A stretch of 64,000 nucleotides of DNA from Cyanobacteria bacterium UBA2566 (GTDB lineage Bacteria; Cyanobacteriota; Cyanobacteriia; Cyanobacteriales; Desertifilaceae): assembly GCA_002340255.1 (NCBI GenBank), contig DDLS01000062.1:62001-126000 (forward strand), read 5' to 3'. A program made the position numbers and the translations under genes. Shown here piece by piece: positions 51,778 to 62,030 of this stretch. Below the pieces are notes generated by a model. The model had not been told where the DNA came from, made no database searches, and saw only the letters and a list, made by a program, of their open reading frames with translations. Numbering within the stretch: the first letter of the stretch is position 1; every line of letters begins with the position of its first letter.

Positions 51778-54700
51778 TTATACCCTCTGACGATACTTTA
51801 ACTCTGAAAATCGTAATTCAAATGTTGTGCCATGGTCTCTCAATAATGTAATTTCACCCTCTAACTGTTCCGTTAGGGTACAAACCAACTCCATGCCCAA
51901 AGAATCAACGTTGCGAAAATCTAAGTCTTCTGGGAAACCAATTCCATTATCTGCTACTTTGACCACAATTTGATTGTTATCTTGCTGATACATGATCACC
52001 TCCACTTTTCCTTGTGTTCCTTCAGGAAAAGCATGTTTCAAGGTATTGGATAATAATTCATTCACAATTAAGCCACAGGGATGAGCTGTTTCTATATTTA
52101 ATAGAACGGGTTCGATATCTAAATAAAATCTAACCTTATTCTCTTCTACATTATAAGATTCAAACAAATTGGGGACTAAATCTTCCAAATATTCACCAAA
52201 ATTAATCGTATCCAGAGTCATCGACCGATAGAGCTTTTCATGAATCAGAGCCATGGAATAAATACGATTTCGACTATCTTCCAAGACTTTAATTAAAGTA
52301 GGATCGCTGACATAATCTGCTTGAAATTCCAATAAATTAGAAACGACCAATAAATTATTTTTAACTCGATGATGTATTTCTTTTAAAAGAATTTCTTTTT
52401 CTTGCAAAGAAGTCACCAATCGACTTTCAGCTTGTTTGCGATCGCTAATATCTCGATACATCCATAGATGTCCGCGATCAATAGAGTCAATCAGTATAGG
52501 AACATAATTTTGTTCTAAGATGCGACCATCAGCCAATTGGATTTCCTGGTTTGTAACTATTTTATTATGGGTGAGAATGTCTTGATGGTGTTGACTGATT
52601 TCTTCTGGGCGATCAAATAAATGTGAAAATTCATCTCCAATATTTCCCCATTCTTGACCAATTAATCGGTCAGAACAATTTGTGGTTTTGAATAGATGAC
52701 AAAAAGTTTGGTTAATTAACGCGACCTTATGATGTTCATCCTTCACTAAAACACCTAGTTGAAGATTAGAGATTAAACTGGTTAAGCGAGAGGTTGTTTC
52801 TTGTAATTTTTGTTCAATTCGTTTGCGATCGGTAATATCAATCCAATAGCCAATAATTTCTAGAGGATTTCCTTGTTCATCACGGACTAAATTGAGTTTA
52901 TCGTAAATCCAAATATATCTCCCGTCTTTATGTAAAAAACGGTATTCATGGCTATAAAAACCCTGGTCAAATAAACTTTTTAAGCCATGCTGACTGATTT
53001 TATCTTGATCTTCTGGATGCAGATGAGTCCACCAAAAGTTTGCCTCAAACATTTCCAGTAATTCATAGCCAATAACATCATAGGCATTGTCACTCACAAA
53101 TGTAAGCTCTAAGCTATCATTTGCCCGTAAACTATATAAAATACCAGGACTAGAAGAGAGTAAATATTGAATCCTTTCTTGGCTCATCAATAAAGCTGTT
53201 TCAGCAACAATTCGTTCTTTAAGCTCTCTTTGCAGTTGCTGATAAAATTCTGATTGTTGGATAGCGATCGCTAATTGGGAAGCAATCTGTTTTAATACCT
53301 CAATTTCTTCCTCTTTCCAGTCTCTGATTCGATCGCATTGATGGACAATCAACAATCCCCAAAGTAAATTATTTTGAATGATGGGAACTACGATTTTACT
53401 TTTGACTTGAAATTCTTGTAAAAACTCAACCAAGCAAGGACGAATATCTGTTTGAGTAATGTCGGATGTGGCATAGGTTTTGCCGGCAATATATTGATCG
53501 TAGCATTCTCGAGGAAAAGTCTCTTCTGGGAATTTTTTATCCAAGGTTTCAGTCCAACCTGGATTAACAGCTTCAGCAATTACTTGCCCTGTATAATTGG
53601 GTAAAACCCGATAGACTAATACGCGATCGGAGAGTAAAAGTTTTTTGACTTCTTGGACTGTAGTTGTCAGAATTTCTTGCAAATCCAAAGATTCTCGAAT
53701 TCGTTGAGTAATCATACCAAATAGCTCTTCACGCTTAACTTTAGCCAGTAAATGTTCTTCAGCCACTTTGATTTCAGTGATATTATTTTGAATGCCTAGA
53801 TAGTGAGTTAAAATACCCCGATCGTCATGAATTGGAGAAATGGTTGTTCGATTCCAAAACAAGGTTCCATTTTTGCGATAGTTTCGTAATACAACCGTAC
53901 AGCTTTCTTCATTTTTTAATGCTTTACGAATCGTTGCAAGTCCCTCTTGCTGACGATCTGTCCCTTGTAGAATTCGGCAGTTCTTACCGATTATATCTTG
54001 TGCACAATATCCGGTGACTCGCTCAAAAGCAGGATTAACTGAAATCACGGGAAAATCGGGCTGTTGAGCATCGATAATAACGATACCATTACTACTAGCA
54101 GCGATCGCTCGTTCACTCAAGCGTAACTGCTCTTCAACTTGCTTGCGTTCCGTAATATCAGAAGCCGCCCCCAAAAGCTGTATTGGTTTTCCCTGATCGT
54201 TTCGCGTGAAAATTGTATCTCGACTTACGAACCAATGCCATTCCCCATGGCGATCGCGCATTCGGTATTCGATCTCCCAAATTTCTGTATTATTTGCATC
54301 GACTAATTCTTCCTGCCATTGGACTACTTTAGGTCGATCTTCTGGATGCAGGAAGTCTTCACAGACAATATTGCCCATTTCCTGAATCTGACGGGGAGTA
54401 TACCCTAATACTAAGGCAATATCTTTGTTACTATAAACAGTCTTGTGTTGTTCTAAGTCATAAATATAGAGAATATTCGGACTGGCATCAGCAATACGTT
54501 GAATAAATCGCTCGTTCTCTTGCAGAGCTAATTCGGCTTTTTTACGGTGGGTAATATCTAAGGCTGCGCAAGTAATTCCGATAACCTGGTTCTCTGAACT
54601 TAATAAGGGGTCAACAGTTAAATCGTAGCACTTCAAATCCCCACGATCGGCAAGCATAACCTCCTCTCGCACACTGCTCTGAGAATCTAAGGCTTGTTGT

Positions 54701-57570
54701 TTGATTCGTTCTAATTTTTGGGCATCTTCTGGAGCAAACAAATCTCGATCGGACTTTCCAATTACTCCTTCTGCGGTATAACCGAGAACGGGATTATAAA
54801 TCCAGGTATATCGCAGATCTAAATCTTGGTTAAAAACGATAATGGGGGAATTTTTTAGGGCAATTCTAAACCGTTCTTCGGCATAACGGAGGGCTTCATT
54901 GGCGGTTTCTAAATCAGCCGTGCGTTGAGCCACTTGATCTTCTAGGGTTTGATTGAGATATTTAAGAGCTTCTTCGGCTTGCTTGCGATCGCTAATATTG
55001 GTAATACTGCCCACATACCCTACAATATTTCCTTCCTCATCTACATCAGCAACCGCCTGACCCATGACCCAAACCACGGTCCCATCTCGATGTTGAAACC
55101 GATACTCAGAAGAAAAGGTACGATGCTCCTCAACCGCTTCATTCCACTCCTGAAACACCCATTCTAAATCTTCGGGATGGAGCGTTTGCGACCAACCCTC
55201 CATCATTGCTTCTTGCGCTGATAGACCTGTTATATCACACCAGCACTGATTGACGTATAAACACAGACCTTGATTATCCGTCTGAAAGATCCCCACAGGA
55301 GAAGCGGTAGCTAAAGTTACATAGTGTTTTCGACTCTCTTTTAAGGCTATTTCTATTTCTCGCCGCTCTGTGATATCTCGACCAACGGCGTAAAAATAGG
55401 ATTCGTCGCTCGGCATAGCTGTCCAAGCAATCCATCGATAGGAACCATCCTGACAGCGATACCGATGTTCAAAATTAACGGTGGGGACTCTAGAAGCCAG
55501 TTGTTGTACTTGAGCTTGGGTGGCGGCTAAATCATCGGGATGGATGAAGTCAAATAAGCTTCTCGATTGCAGTTGATGTGGGCTATATCCTAAGAGTCCC
55601 TGAAAACGGGGGTTGATCCGTTTAAAAGAACCGTCAAAAGTAATAATACAAAACAGATCGAGGGAAAGGTTAAAAAATTGGTTTAATTCTTCAGTGAGTC
55701 GATGTTGCTCCAGGAAAGAAGCCAATAAATGGGCAATCGCCTCCAAAAATTGCACTTCATCAGGATTAAAATGACAATGCTCCCTGCTATGGACTCCCAG
55801 CACTCCAAAGGGTTGTTCTACACCGGGAATGATAGTTGTTATGCTACTGATAACTCTACCTTGATTGTGTAACACCGATCCTCGAAAGCGAGTTTCTATT
55901 TGTAGGTCGTCCACAACGACAGATTGACCACACCATAAGGTATACCCCGGTTGTGTATTTTTCGTGGCACTGAGTGTCAGTTGTTCAATGGAATGCTGAA
56001 GATTCTGATAATGAACAGAGGTAAATCCATGGGCAGCTTGAATTTGAAATGCTGCTTGATTGGGTAATAATTCCAGAATTTCTACGTAATCAACACTTAG
56101 GGTTTTGGCAATCTGCTGTACGATTTCGTTCATTAGAATCTGTAGGTCTGTAGTAGCGATCGCATACTGGCTTAAATAGGTTAAGGTTTGTTGTTGGTGA
56201 TCGCGAAACCGAAGCTGTATTTGAGCTTCTTGTCGTCGGCTTAAATCTATTCCAGTGACGATCGCATGGGTAACGATCCCTAGGTTGCCAAAACTCTGGT
56301 TTGACCACTCAATACGGCGTTTTGTACTACCTTGAATCACCCAGTGGCATTGATAAGCCCCAGTCGATTCCCCCTGGAGTGCTTGCCCGATCGCCTGTTT
56401 AATCTGAGGTTGTTCGGCTACGGGAATCAGGAATTCCCAAAATCGCTGACCTTGAGCCTGTTTTTCCAGAACACCACTTAAACGTTGGCAGGCATTATTA
56501 AAGTAAATAATTTCACCCTGTCGATTAACGACCACCACTAACGCATCAACCGCATTGAGAATGGCGTGGGTAAAGTTCTTCTCTTGTTCCAAGGTATAGT
56601 ACATCCATTGATGTTCCCTCAGTTGGGTCGGTAAATCTTGGAACGGTAAGCTTTGTTTGAGGCGGATTGCCAATTGATCCGCTTGCTGTTTAAGAAAGGC
56701 TTCATCGTTTCTAGACCAATGCCGAGGGGCGATCGCCTGTTGCGCGGTTAGCAATCCCCAGAGATGATTCTCTTGGAGAATGGGAACTACCAAATTCGCT
56801 TTGACCTGAATTTGCCGTAAGAATTCCACATAACAAGGGGTTAAGCCTCCTGATTCAATATCGTGGGTAACTTGAGTGCGCCCATTGATATAGGCTTTCA
56901 ACAGATCTTCGCCAAAATGAGAATCGATAATCTTTATACTTAACAAAGATTTACATAAAGGATATACAGATTCTGCAATTACCGTACCACCGCCATCCGG
57001 TTCAAAACGATAAATTAAGACTCGATCGCACTTTAAACCCTGATGAATTTCTTTAACTGTGCGATCCAGAAGGGTCTGAAAACCAATATTGTGGCGATCG
57101 TCAGATTTTTTGTGTGTTGCTTGAAGTTGTGCCAAACCATAGTAAATAGAAATTGCATCTAAACCTTGTAGGCTTTTTTGCAGATCCGGGGCACAGACTA
57201 CGCCCATGATATTCTGTTGGAGATCGAGTATGGGTAAATACTCAATCTGCTGCTCATACATCAGTTTTGTCACAGCCAACAGATCTAAATCTGGTTGCCA
57301 CGTTAAACTATAACCCTGGGGAGTCATCACTCGCTCAACACTCACCGATCTCCATTGTTGCCAATGGGTGCGAATCTGATGATAATCCGATACCGTTATC
57401 ACCCCTAATACTTGTTGGTTTTGGCTGACCACAAGATAAGGATAGGGCGATTCACGATTCCAAAACGCGATCGCTTCCTCTACACTCAGATCGGGGGAAA
57501 TCACAACAGGGTGACGATCCAGTACACTTTCTAAACTTGGTAATTGAAAAGACACAGAAGCAAAGGACAT
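51778..57570 (-). CDS. Giant CBS/GAF/PAS sensor kinase with a LOV-like domain
   Basis: This 1930-residue cytoplasmic kinase has two CBS motifs (about 10-130), a GAF (about 150-310, PCYVEFLRQIQVKAN), a PAS (about 335-450), a GAF (about 460-625), four PAS (about 630-1145), a LOV-like PAS (about 1150-1275), a GAF (about 1285-1450, PCLVEFLQEFQVKSK), two PAS (about 1460-1705) and an HWE/HisKA_2 kinase. The LOV-like domain keeps GKNCRILQG with Cys1198 and NYRKNGTLFWN. The kinase H-box is EIHHRVKNNL (His1733/1734). The ATPase shows LIVNELLSNTLKHAF and VADNGIGFP. CBS domains suggest nucleotide sensing. The partner receiver-kinase gene starts two bases later. Confidence 0.9.
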   Translation of the reverse strand: MSFASVSFQLPSLESVLDRHPVVISPDLSVEEAIAFWNRESPYPYLVVSQNQQVLGVITVSDYHQIRTHWQQWRSVSVERVMTPQGYSLTWQPDLDLLAVTKLMYEQQIEYLPILDLQQNIMGVVCAPDLQKSLQGLDAISIYYGLAQLQATHKKSDDRHNIGFQTLLDRTVKEIHQGLKCDRVLIYRFEPDGGGTVIAESVYPLCKSLLSIKIIDSHFGEDLLKAYINGRTQVTHDIESGGLTPCYVEFLRQIQVKANLVVPILQENHLWGLLTAQQAIAPRHWSRNDEAFLKQQADQLAIRLKQSLPFQDLPTQLREHQWMYYTLEQEKNFTHAILNAVDALVVVVNRQGEIIYFNNACQRLSGVLEKQAQGQRFWEFLIPVAEQPQIKQAIGQALQGESTGAYQCHWVIQGSTKRRIEWSNQSFGNLGIVTHAIVTGIDLSRRQEAQIQLRFRDHQQQTLTYLSQYAIATTDLQILMNEIVQQIAKTLSVDYVEILELLPNQAAFQIQAAHGFTSVHYQNLQHSIEQLTLSATKNTQPGYTLWCGQSVVVDDLQIETRFRGSVLHNQGRVISSITTIIPGVEQPFGVLGVHSREHCHFNPDEVQFLEAIAHLLASFLEQHRLTEELNQFFNLSLDLFCIITFDGSFKRINPRFQGLLGYSPHQLQSRSLFDFIHPDDLAATQAQVQQLASRVPTVNFEHRYRCQDGSYRWIAWTAMPSDESYFYAVGRDITERREIEIALKESRKHYVTLATASPVGIFQTDNQGLCLYVNQCWCDITGLSAQEAMMEGWSQTLHPEDLEWVFQEWNEAVEEHRTFSSEYRFQHRDGTVVWVMGQAVADVDEEGNIVGYVGSITNISDRKQAEEALKYLNQTLEDQVAQRTADLETANEALRYAEERFRIALKNSPIIVFNQDLDLRYTWIYNPVLGYTAEGVIGKSDRDLFAPEDAQKLERIKQQALDSQSSVREEVMLADRGDLKCYDLTVDPLLSSENQVIGITCAALDITHRKKAELALQENERFIQRIADASPNILYIYDLEQHKTVYSNKDIALVLGYTPRQIQEMGNIVCEDFLHPEDRPKVVQWQEELVDANNTEIWEIEYRMRDRHGEWHWFVSRDTIFTRNDQGKPIQLLGAASDITERKQVEEQLRLSERAIAASSNGIVIIDAQQPDFPVISVNPAFERVTGYCAQDIIGKNCRILQGTDRQQEGLATIRKALKNEESCTVVLRNYRKNGTLFWNRTTISPIHDDRGILTHYLGIQNNITEIKVAEEHLLAKVKREELFGMITQRIRESLDLQEILTTTVQEVKKLLLSDRVLVYRVLPNYTGQVIAEAVNPGWTETLDKKFPEETFPRECYDQYIAGKTYATSDITQTDIRPCLVEFLQEFQVKSKIVVPIIQNNLLWGLLIVHQCDRIRDWKEEEIEVLKQIASQLAIAIQQSEFYQQLQRELKERIVAETALLMSQERIQYLLSSSPGILYSLRANDSLELTFVSDNAYDVIGYELLEMFEANFWWTHLHPEDQDKISQHGLKSLFDQGFYSHEYRFLHKDGRYIWIYDKLNLVRDEQGNPLEIIGYWIDITDRKRIEQKLQETTSRLTSLISNLQLGVLVKDEHHKVALINQTFCHLFKTTNCSDRLIGQEWGNIGDEFSHLFDRPEEISQHHQDILTHNKIVTNQEIQLADGRILEQNYVPILIDSIDRGHLWMYRDISDRKQAESRLVTSLQEKEILLKEIHHRVKNNLLVVSNLLEFQADYVSDPTLIKVLEDSRNRIYSMALIHEKLYRSMTLDTINFGEYLEDLVPNLFESYNVEENKVRFYLDIEPVLLNIETAHPCGLIVNELLSNTLKHAFPEGTQGKVEVIMYQQDNNQIVVKVADNGIGFPEDLDFRNVDSLGMELVCTLTEQLEGEITLLRDHGTTFELRFSELKYRQRV

Positions 57571-57724
57571 AATTCACAGGCCGAAACAGTTCTAGTGGAA
57601 AGCCTTACCAAAAGCAGGAGAGAGTTGGCAACAATCTCAGCAGTCCTCATAACTCCTGCTCTACTATGTAACCTAATTTCATGATAGCCTCCAGACTGTT
57701 GCGACTGTCCAGCCTTCTGAGTTT

Positions 57725-58129
57725 TTAGCTTAATCCCTCTCGCAGATCTGGGTTTAAGTCAGGTCGTAGTTTCTTCGCCTCCCTTAAGTAGGGATGGCTC
57801 ACATGATGTTCCACAGGCAAATAAGCATGAATCAGAAATCGGATACAGTGGGATAAGGCTCCTTCCACATGCATTTGTTGCACATCCAATAATGGCACAT
57901 GATCCCATCCTTTTCTTTGACGGGCGATCGCCGCTGGAAACACTGCATCAAGATCGCGCGTGACTGAAAACGTGACACTAATCAGTTGGTCAGGACAAAG
58001 CTGGTTTTTTCGGTCTAGCTCATCGAGTAACTCGGTGACCGCTTTCTGGATCGCCTCAACGGTATTTTCTTCTACTGTTGTTGCTCCACGAATTGCCCGG
58101 ACTTGCCAACCCACGTTCCTCTTCTCCAT
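57725..58129 (-). CDS. aroH: Chorismate mutase, AroH type
   Basis: This 134-residue AroH-class chorismate mutase converts chorismate to prephenate in phenylalanine and tyrosine synthesis. Family landmarks are VRAIRGATTVEENTVEAI, LISVTFSVTRDLDAVFPA and HVEGALSHCIRFLIHAYLP, with the active-site Arg and Cys regions intact. Length is normal. It is followed by a 150-base gap with a possible hairpin (GCAGGAG/CTCCTGC near 57614-57660) and then the giant kinase. The sppA gene lies upstream on the same strand, about 50 bases away. Confidence 0.95.
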   Translation of the reverse strand: MEKRNVGWQVRAIRGATTVEENTVEAIQKAVTELLDELDRKNQLCPDQLISVTFSVTRDLDAVFPAAIARQRKGWDHVPLLDVQQMHVEGALSHCIRFLIHAYLPVEHHVSHPYLREAKKLRPDLNPDLREGLS

Positions 58130-58180
58130 GCTTGTAATGATTGCTGGTCTGGTTTGGATACAGAAAAAATTACTCCCTAT

Positions 58181-59002
58181 TCAAGGTCGATATAACCATA
58201 AGGGCAAGCCATTGGTTGATGCCTCAAACTCCAACCAGTCCATCGCAGCCGGCAATCCTGATTTTACCTGATTATCGCCACTAATAATGCGACTCCATAA
58301 AGGTTTGGGTTCTTCAATGGTTTTACACTCGGTTTTTTGGGGGTCAAGACCGACTAATTCGGCTAACCAGAGGCGAGCATCTTCTTCGGTTCCCAGTCGG
58401 TCAACCACCCCTAACTCTAAGGCCTGTTGACCGGTGAAAATTCGACCATCAGCAAAACTTTTAACCCGATCCACCTCTAAGTTCCGAGATTGGGCAACCG
58501 TTTCCACAAACTGCTGATAACTCGTATCAATCATCTGTTGGAGAATATCTTGCTCCTCCTGGGTTAATTCTCGGTCAAAGGCCAAGATATCTTTGTAAGG
58601 GCCAGATTTGACTACCTTAAACGAGACCCCAATTTTTTCTAACAGGCGCTCTAAGTTATTGCCCCGCAAAATCACCCCAATACTGCCGGTGATCGTTCCA
58701 GGGTTAGAGACGATATGCTCGGCTCCCATGCCGATATACACGCCACCCGATGCAGAAATATTACCAAAACTGGCCACAATTTTGAGCTTTTCGCGCAGTC
58801 GCATTAAGGCGGCGTAAATTTCCTGGGAATCCCCCACAGTTCCCCCAGGGGAATCAATCCGCAGTAGCAGAGCCGGGTATTTTTTCTCTTCGACTGTTTT
58901 GAGCGCTTCTAAAACCCGTTTGCGAGTTGCAGAGGCGATCGCCCCATTAATTTCAATCCGAGCTATTTGTTTTCGTGCTTTTGACTTAAAAAACCAAATC
59001 AT
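58181..59002 (-). CDS. sppA: Signal peptide peptidase SppA
   Basis: This 273-residue 36K-type SppA cleaves leftover signal peptides in the membrane. The catalytic Ser is in FGNISASGGVYIGMGA and the catalytic Lys in KVVKSGPYKDIL; the N-terminal LLRIDSPGGTVGDSQEIY contains the oxyanion loop. A canonical N-terminal membrane segment is not obvious (MIWFFKSKARK), so association may be peripheral. Upstream is the divergent EamA transporter gene. Confidence 0.93.
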   Translation of the reverse strand: MIWFFKSKARKQIARIEINGAIASATRKRVLEALKTVEEKKYPALLLRIDSPGGTVGDSQEIYAALMRLREKLKIVASFGNISASGGVYIGMGAEHIVSNPGTITGSIGVILRGNNLERLLEKIGVSFKVVKSGPYKDILAFDRELTQEEQDILQQMIDTSYQQFVETVAQSRNLEVDRVKSFADGRIFTGQQALELGVVDRLGTEEDARLWLAELVGLDPQKTECKTIEEPKPLWSRIISGDNQVKSGLPAAMDWLEFEASTNGLPLWLYRP

Positions 59003-59168
59003 AATTAACCTAGATGTTTACAGAGAACCAGACCAGCCCCCTTACCCATTATTGCTTAACCCGTTCTCAACCCCTTGACCGATCGCTTCACAAATCTACA
59101 TAGACTACAATGTATCTTAACCATTCGCCCACTCAGAATCTTGGCTTGCTGCCCTCAACTGTAGAAAT

Positions 59169-60185
59169 ATGCAACTGAAACCCTTCAATAGTCAATCCTC
59201 TTTGCTCTTCTCCCTGATCTTAATTGCGCCGTTCTTCTTCTGGGGAACGGCTATGGTAGCGATGAAAGGTTCTCTTCCTCACACTACCCCCTTCTTTGTG
59301 GCTACCATGCGTCTTGTTCCTGCTGGACTTTTAATCCTGATCGCCGGTTGGCTCACTCAACGCCCCCAACCCCAAGGATGGAAAGCTTGGTTATGGATTA
59401 GTCTCTTTGCCCTTGTGGATGGAATCCTCTTCCAAGGCTTTCTTGCCCAAGGATTAGTCCGAACCAATGCGGGACTCGGATCGGTGATGATTGACTCCCA
59501 ACCCCTAGCCGTAGCACTACTGGCTGCTGGGTTATTCGGGGAAACGATTGGTCTGTGGGGGGCATTCGGCTTAATCTTAGGCATAAGTGGCATTAGTCTG
59601 ATTGGATTACCCGATGAATGGATTTTAGGTGGATTTCCGGTACAAGAGATGCCCAACTTGACCCAAATTTTCCAGAATGGACAAGGATTAATGCTCTTTG
59701 CTGCCCTCTCCATGGCAGTGGGAACCATTCTCATTCGTTATGTGAGCCGTCATGCCGATCCAGTCATGGCCACCGGTTGGCATATGATCCTAGGAGGACT
59801 TCCCCTGATGCTCGCCTCTGGACTTTGGGAAACTCACCAATGGGATGGACTATTGATCAATGATTGGATCGCGATCGCCTATTCAACGATTTTTGGCAGC
59901 GCGATCGCCTATGGACTCTTCTTCTACTTTGCCTCCTCTGGAAACCTCACGAGCCTCAGCTCCCTCACCTTCCTCACCCCTGTCTTTGCCCTCCTGTTTG
60001 GCAATCTGATCCTCGAAGAAATCCTCAGCCCCTTACAATGGCTAGGTGTAGGCTTAACCCTAATCAGCATCTACTTGGTTAATCAGCGAGAAATCCTAGC
60101 AGCCAAATTTAACCTGAAATTTTCCCCTAACCCAGATGCCTCCCTAACCCCACAGATAGTCGAAATTGATAAGCATAATCTGTAA
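59169..60185 (+). CDS. DMT-family (EamA) transporter
   Basis: This 338-residue membrane protein has about ten transmembrane helices arranged as two EamA repeats. It begins SLLFSLILIAPFFFWGTAMV; the second repeat starts near TQIFQNGQGLMLFAALSMAV and ends at LSSLTFLTPVFALLFGNLIL. DMT transporters export small organic metabolites such as amino acids or nucleosides; the substrate is not evident. It is divergent from sppA and separated by 166 bases. Confidence 0.92.
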   Translation: MQLKPFNSQSSLLFSLILIAPFFFWGTAMVAMKGSLPHTTPFFVATMRLVPAGLLILIAGWLTQRPQPQGWKAWLWISLFALVDGILFQGFLAQGLVRTNAGLGSVMIDSQPLAVALLAAGLFGETIGLWGAFGLILGISGISLIGLPDEWILGGFPVQEMPNLTQIFQNGQGLMLFAALSMAVGTILIRYVSRHADPVMATGWHMILGGLPLMLASGLWETHQWDGLLINDWIAIAYSTIFGSAIAYGLFFYFASSGNLTSLSSLTFLTPVFALLFGNLILEEILSPLQWLGVGLTLISIYLVNQREILAAKFNLKFSPNPDASLTPQIVEIDKHNL

Positions 60186-60416
60186 ACTGTAGAGTCCAAA
60201 AGCCCTTCGACCTTATGGTAAAATCCTCTTAGAATCCTCCATACCCATACCTCAAATTGCTCAACCCCCTTCCGAGCATCTGCTGAAACCCCCATTCCCA
60301 TGGCATAATCCCCCAAAACAGGGAGGACATATCCTTGCCAGATCAAGCAATCCAAGGTATCACAGACTCATAGATCCCGATCCATAAACTCACTTCTCCG
60401 GCAGCGGCTTACCCTA

Positions 60417-62003
60417 ATGTCCTATCGCCTCCCCTTATGCATTTTTAGTACCCTTGCCAGTCTAGGAATCATTACTTCTGCCACAGCGATCGCGCCAGGG
60501 ATGGTTACCGAGCGCAGTCGAGGTATGGGTCAAATTATCGCTACTTCTAGCTTATCTGACCCTGAAAACAGACCTCTTCTGCTGGCTCAAGCCTCTGAAA
60601 ATGTTTGCACTCAGGGTCTAGAATTAGCTCAGAAAGCCAATCAAGCCGGAAAAATTGCCACCACTGCTGGGCAATGGACTCAAATCTCCGAGCAATGGCA
60701 ACAAGCCGCCGACTTCATGGCTCAAGTGCCCGCAGAAGATGACTGTTATGCTAAAGCTCAAGAGAGGATTAACTTTTATCGCAATAACAGTGAAATTGCT
60801 TTAGAAGAAGCCGAAAAAAGCCGCACCCCTAGACCCTTTCTCGTCCTGGGCGCTCAGGGAGAAGCGGTTACCCAACTTCAGCAACAGCTTAAAGACTTAG
60901 GTCATTTTCAAGGTGAAGTGGATGGTATTTTTGCTCAAACGACCCAGGAAGCCGCGATCGCATTCCAAAACGCACAAGGATTAGATGCTGATGGTCAAGT
61001 CGGTCAAAATACTTGGGATAATTTAGACTCTGCCCTCATTGCCCAGGCTTCTAGCAAAGCTGAAAGCGAAGAAAATGAATCAGAGAAAGATAATAAGGAG
61101 CAAAAACCTTCTCAGAGACAAGGGATCATCGGTTGGGTGATGATGGGGTTAGGAGGCTTAACCGTTTTAGGAGGAACGGTTTTTATCCTCCTTAAGCTGC
61201 TCAATCGACGAGTAGAAGAAGAGGACTTTGAAGAGGAGGAAGACGAGGAAGAACTAGACTCAATGGAGTCAGGAGCTGATTCTTCCGCCCCTGAACTGAT
61301 GCCTTCTCTGGCTCAAGCCGCTCTAGAAAAACTGCGCAATGGGAAATCAGCCCATTGCGATCCAGAAACCGAATCCCAAGGTTTATCTGAAGAGCAACCC
61401 GAGCAAGTTTCTCCAGAAAAAAACGCCCATCCAGAACTCGAAAAAGAACCCATTTCTTCTGAAGAAGAATCCTCAGAATCGGAGAAAACCGATCAACTTT
61501 TGCCCGTTAATGAAACTACCCGTTTACCTAAACTTGCAATTGTTGAAGATTTAATTAAAGATTTAGAAAGTGCCGATCCTCAAAAGCGCCGTCAAGCCAT
61601 TTGGGAATTGGGACAACGGGGGAATTCTTTGGCAGTGCAACCCTTGCTTAATTTACTGTTCGATTCTGATTCAGGACAGCGAACTTTAATTTTATCTGCT
61701 CTATCGGAAATTGGCGTAAAAACCATTAAGCCCATGAATCGAGCTTTATCTTTATCGTTACAAGATGATAATCCAGATGTCAGAAAAAATGCGATTCGAG
61801 ATTTTACTCGCATGTATGAACTAATCGCCACCGTCAGCCATATGATGTGCCATGCAGTTGACGATCCAGATGAAGAAGTTCAAGAAGTTGCTGAGTGGGC
61901 TGTATTACAATTAAGACGGATTAGTGCTGCATCTAACATGGTGCAATTGAAAGAGAAAAAATCATCTAATGAATCTGATGATTTTCCAGATGATGATGAT
62001 TAG
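60417..62003 (+). CDS. Peptidoglycan-binding, single-pass membrane protein with HEAT repeats
   Basis: This 528-residue protein has an N-terminal signal peptide (YRLPLCIFSTLASLGIITS), a helical region with two Cys (about 60-135), a PG_binding_1 domain (about 140-205: LGAQGEAVTQLQQQLKDLG, VDGIFAQTTQEAAIAFQ), a Ser/Glu-rich linker and one transmembrane helix (GWVMMGLGGLTVLGGTVFIL, about 242-261). The cytoplasmic part has a strongly acidic segment and HEAT-type repeats (about 375-500: LIKDLESADPQKRRQAIWEL, NPDVRKNAIRDFTRMY). It could connect the cell wall to an intracellular partner. No close family is known to me. It is followed after 28 bases by the convergent atzE. Confidence 0.8.
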   Translation: MSYRLPLCIFSTLASLGIITSATAIAPGMVTERSRGMGQIIATSSLSDPENRPLLLAQASENVCTQGLELAQKANQAGKIATTAGQWTQISEQWQQAADFMAQVPAEDDCYAKAQERINFYRNNSEIALEEAEKSRTPRPFLVLGAQGEAVTQLQQQLKDLGHFQGEVDGIFAQTTQEAAIAFQNAQGLDADGQVGQNTWDNLDSALIAQASSKAESEENESEKDNKEQKPSQRQGIIGWVMMGLGGLTVLGGTVFILLKLLNRRVEEEDFEEEEDEEELDSMESGADSSAPELMPSLAQAALEKLRNGKSAHCDPETESQGLSEEQPEQVSPEKNAHPELEKEPISSEEESSESEKTDQLLPVNETTRLPKLAIVEDLIKDLESADPQKRRQAIWELGQRGNSLAVQPLLNLLFDSDSGQRTLILSALSEIGVKTIKPMNRALSLSLQDDNPDVRKNAIRDFTRMYELIATVSHMMCHAVDDPDEEVQEVAEWAVLQLRRISAASNMVQLKEKKSSNESDDFPDDDD

Positions 62004-62030
62004 TGGCATTCAAAAATTCGTAGATTTAGA

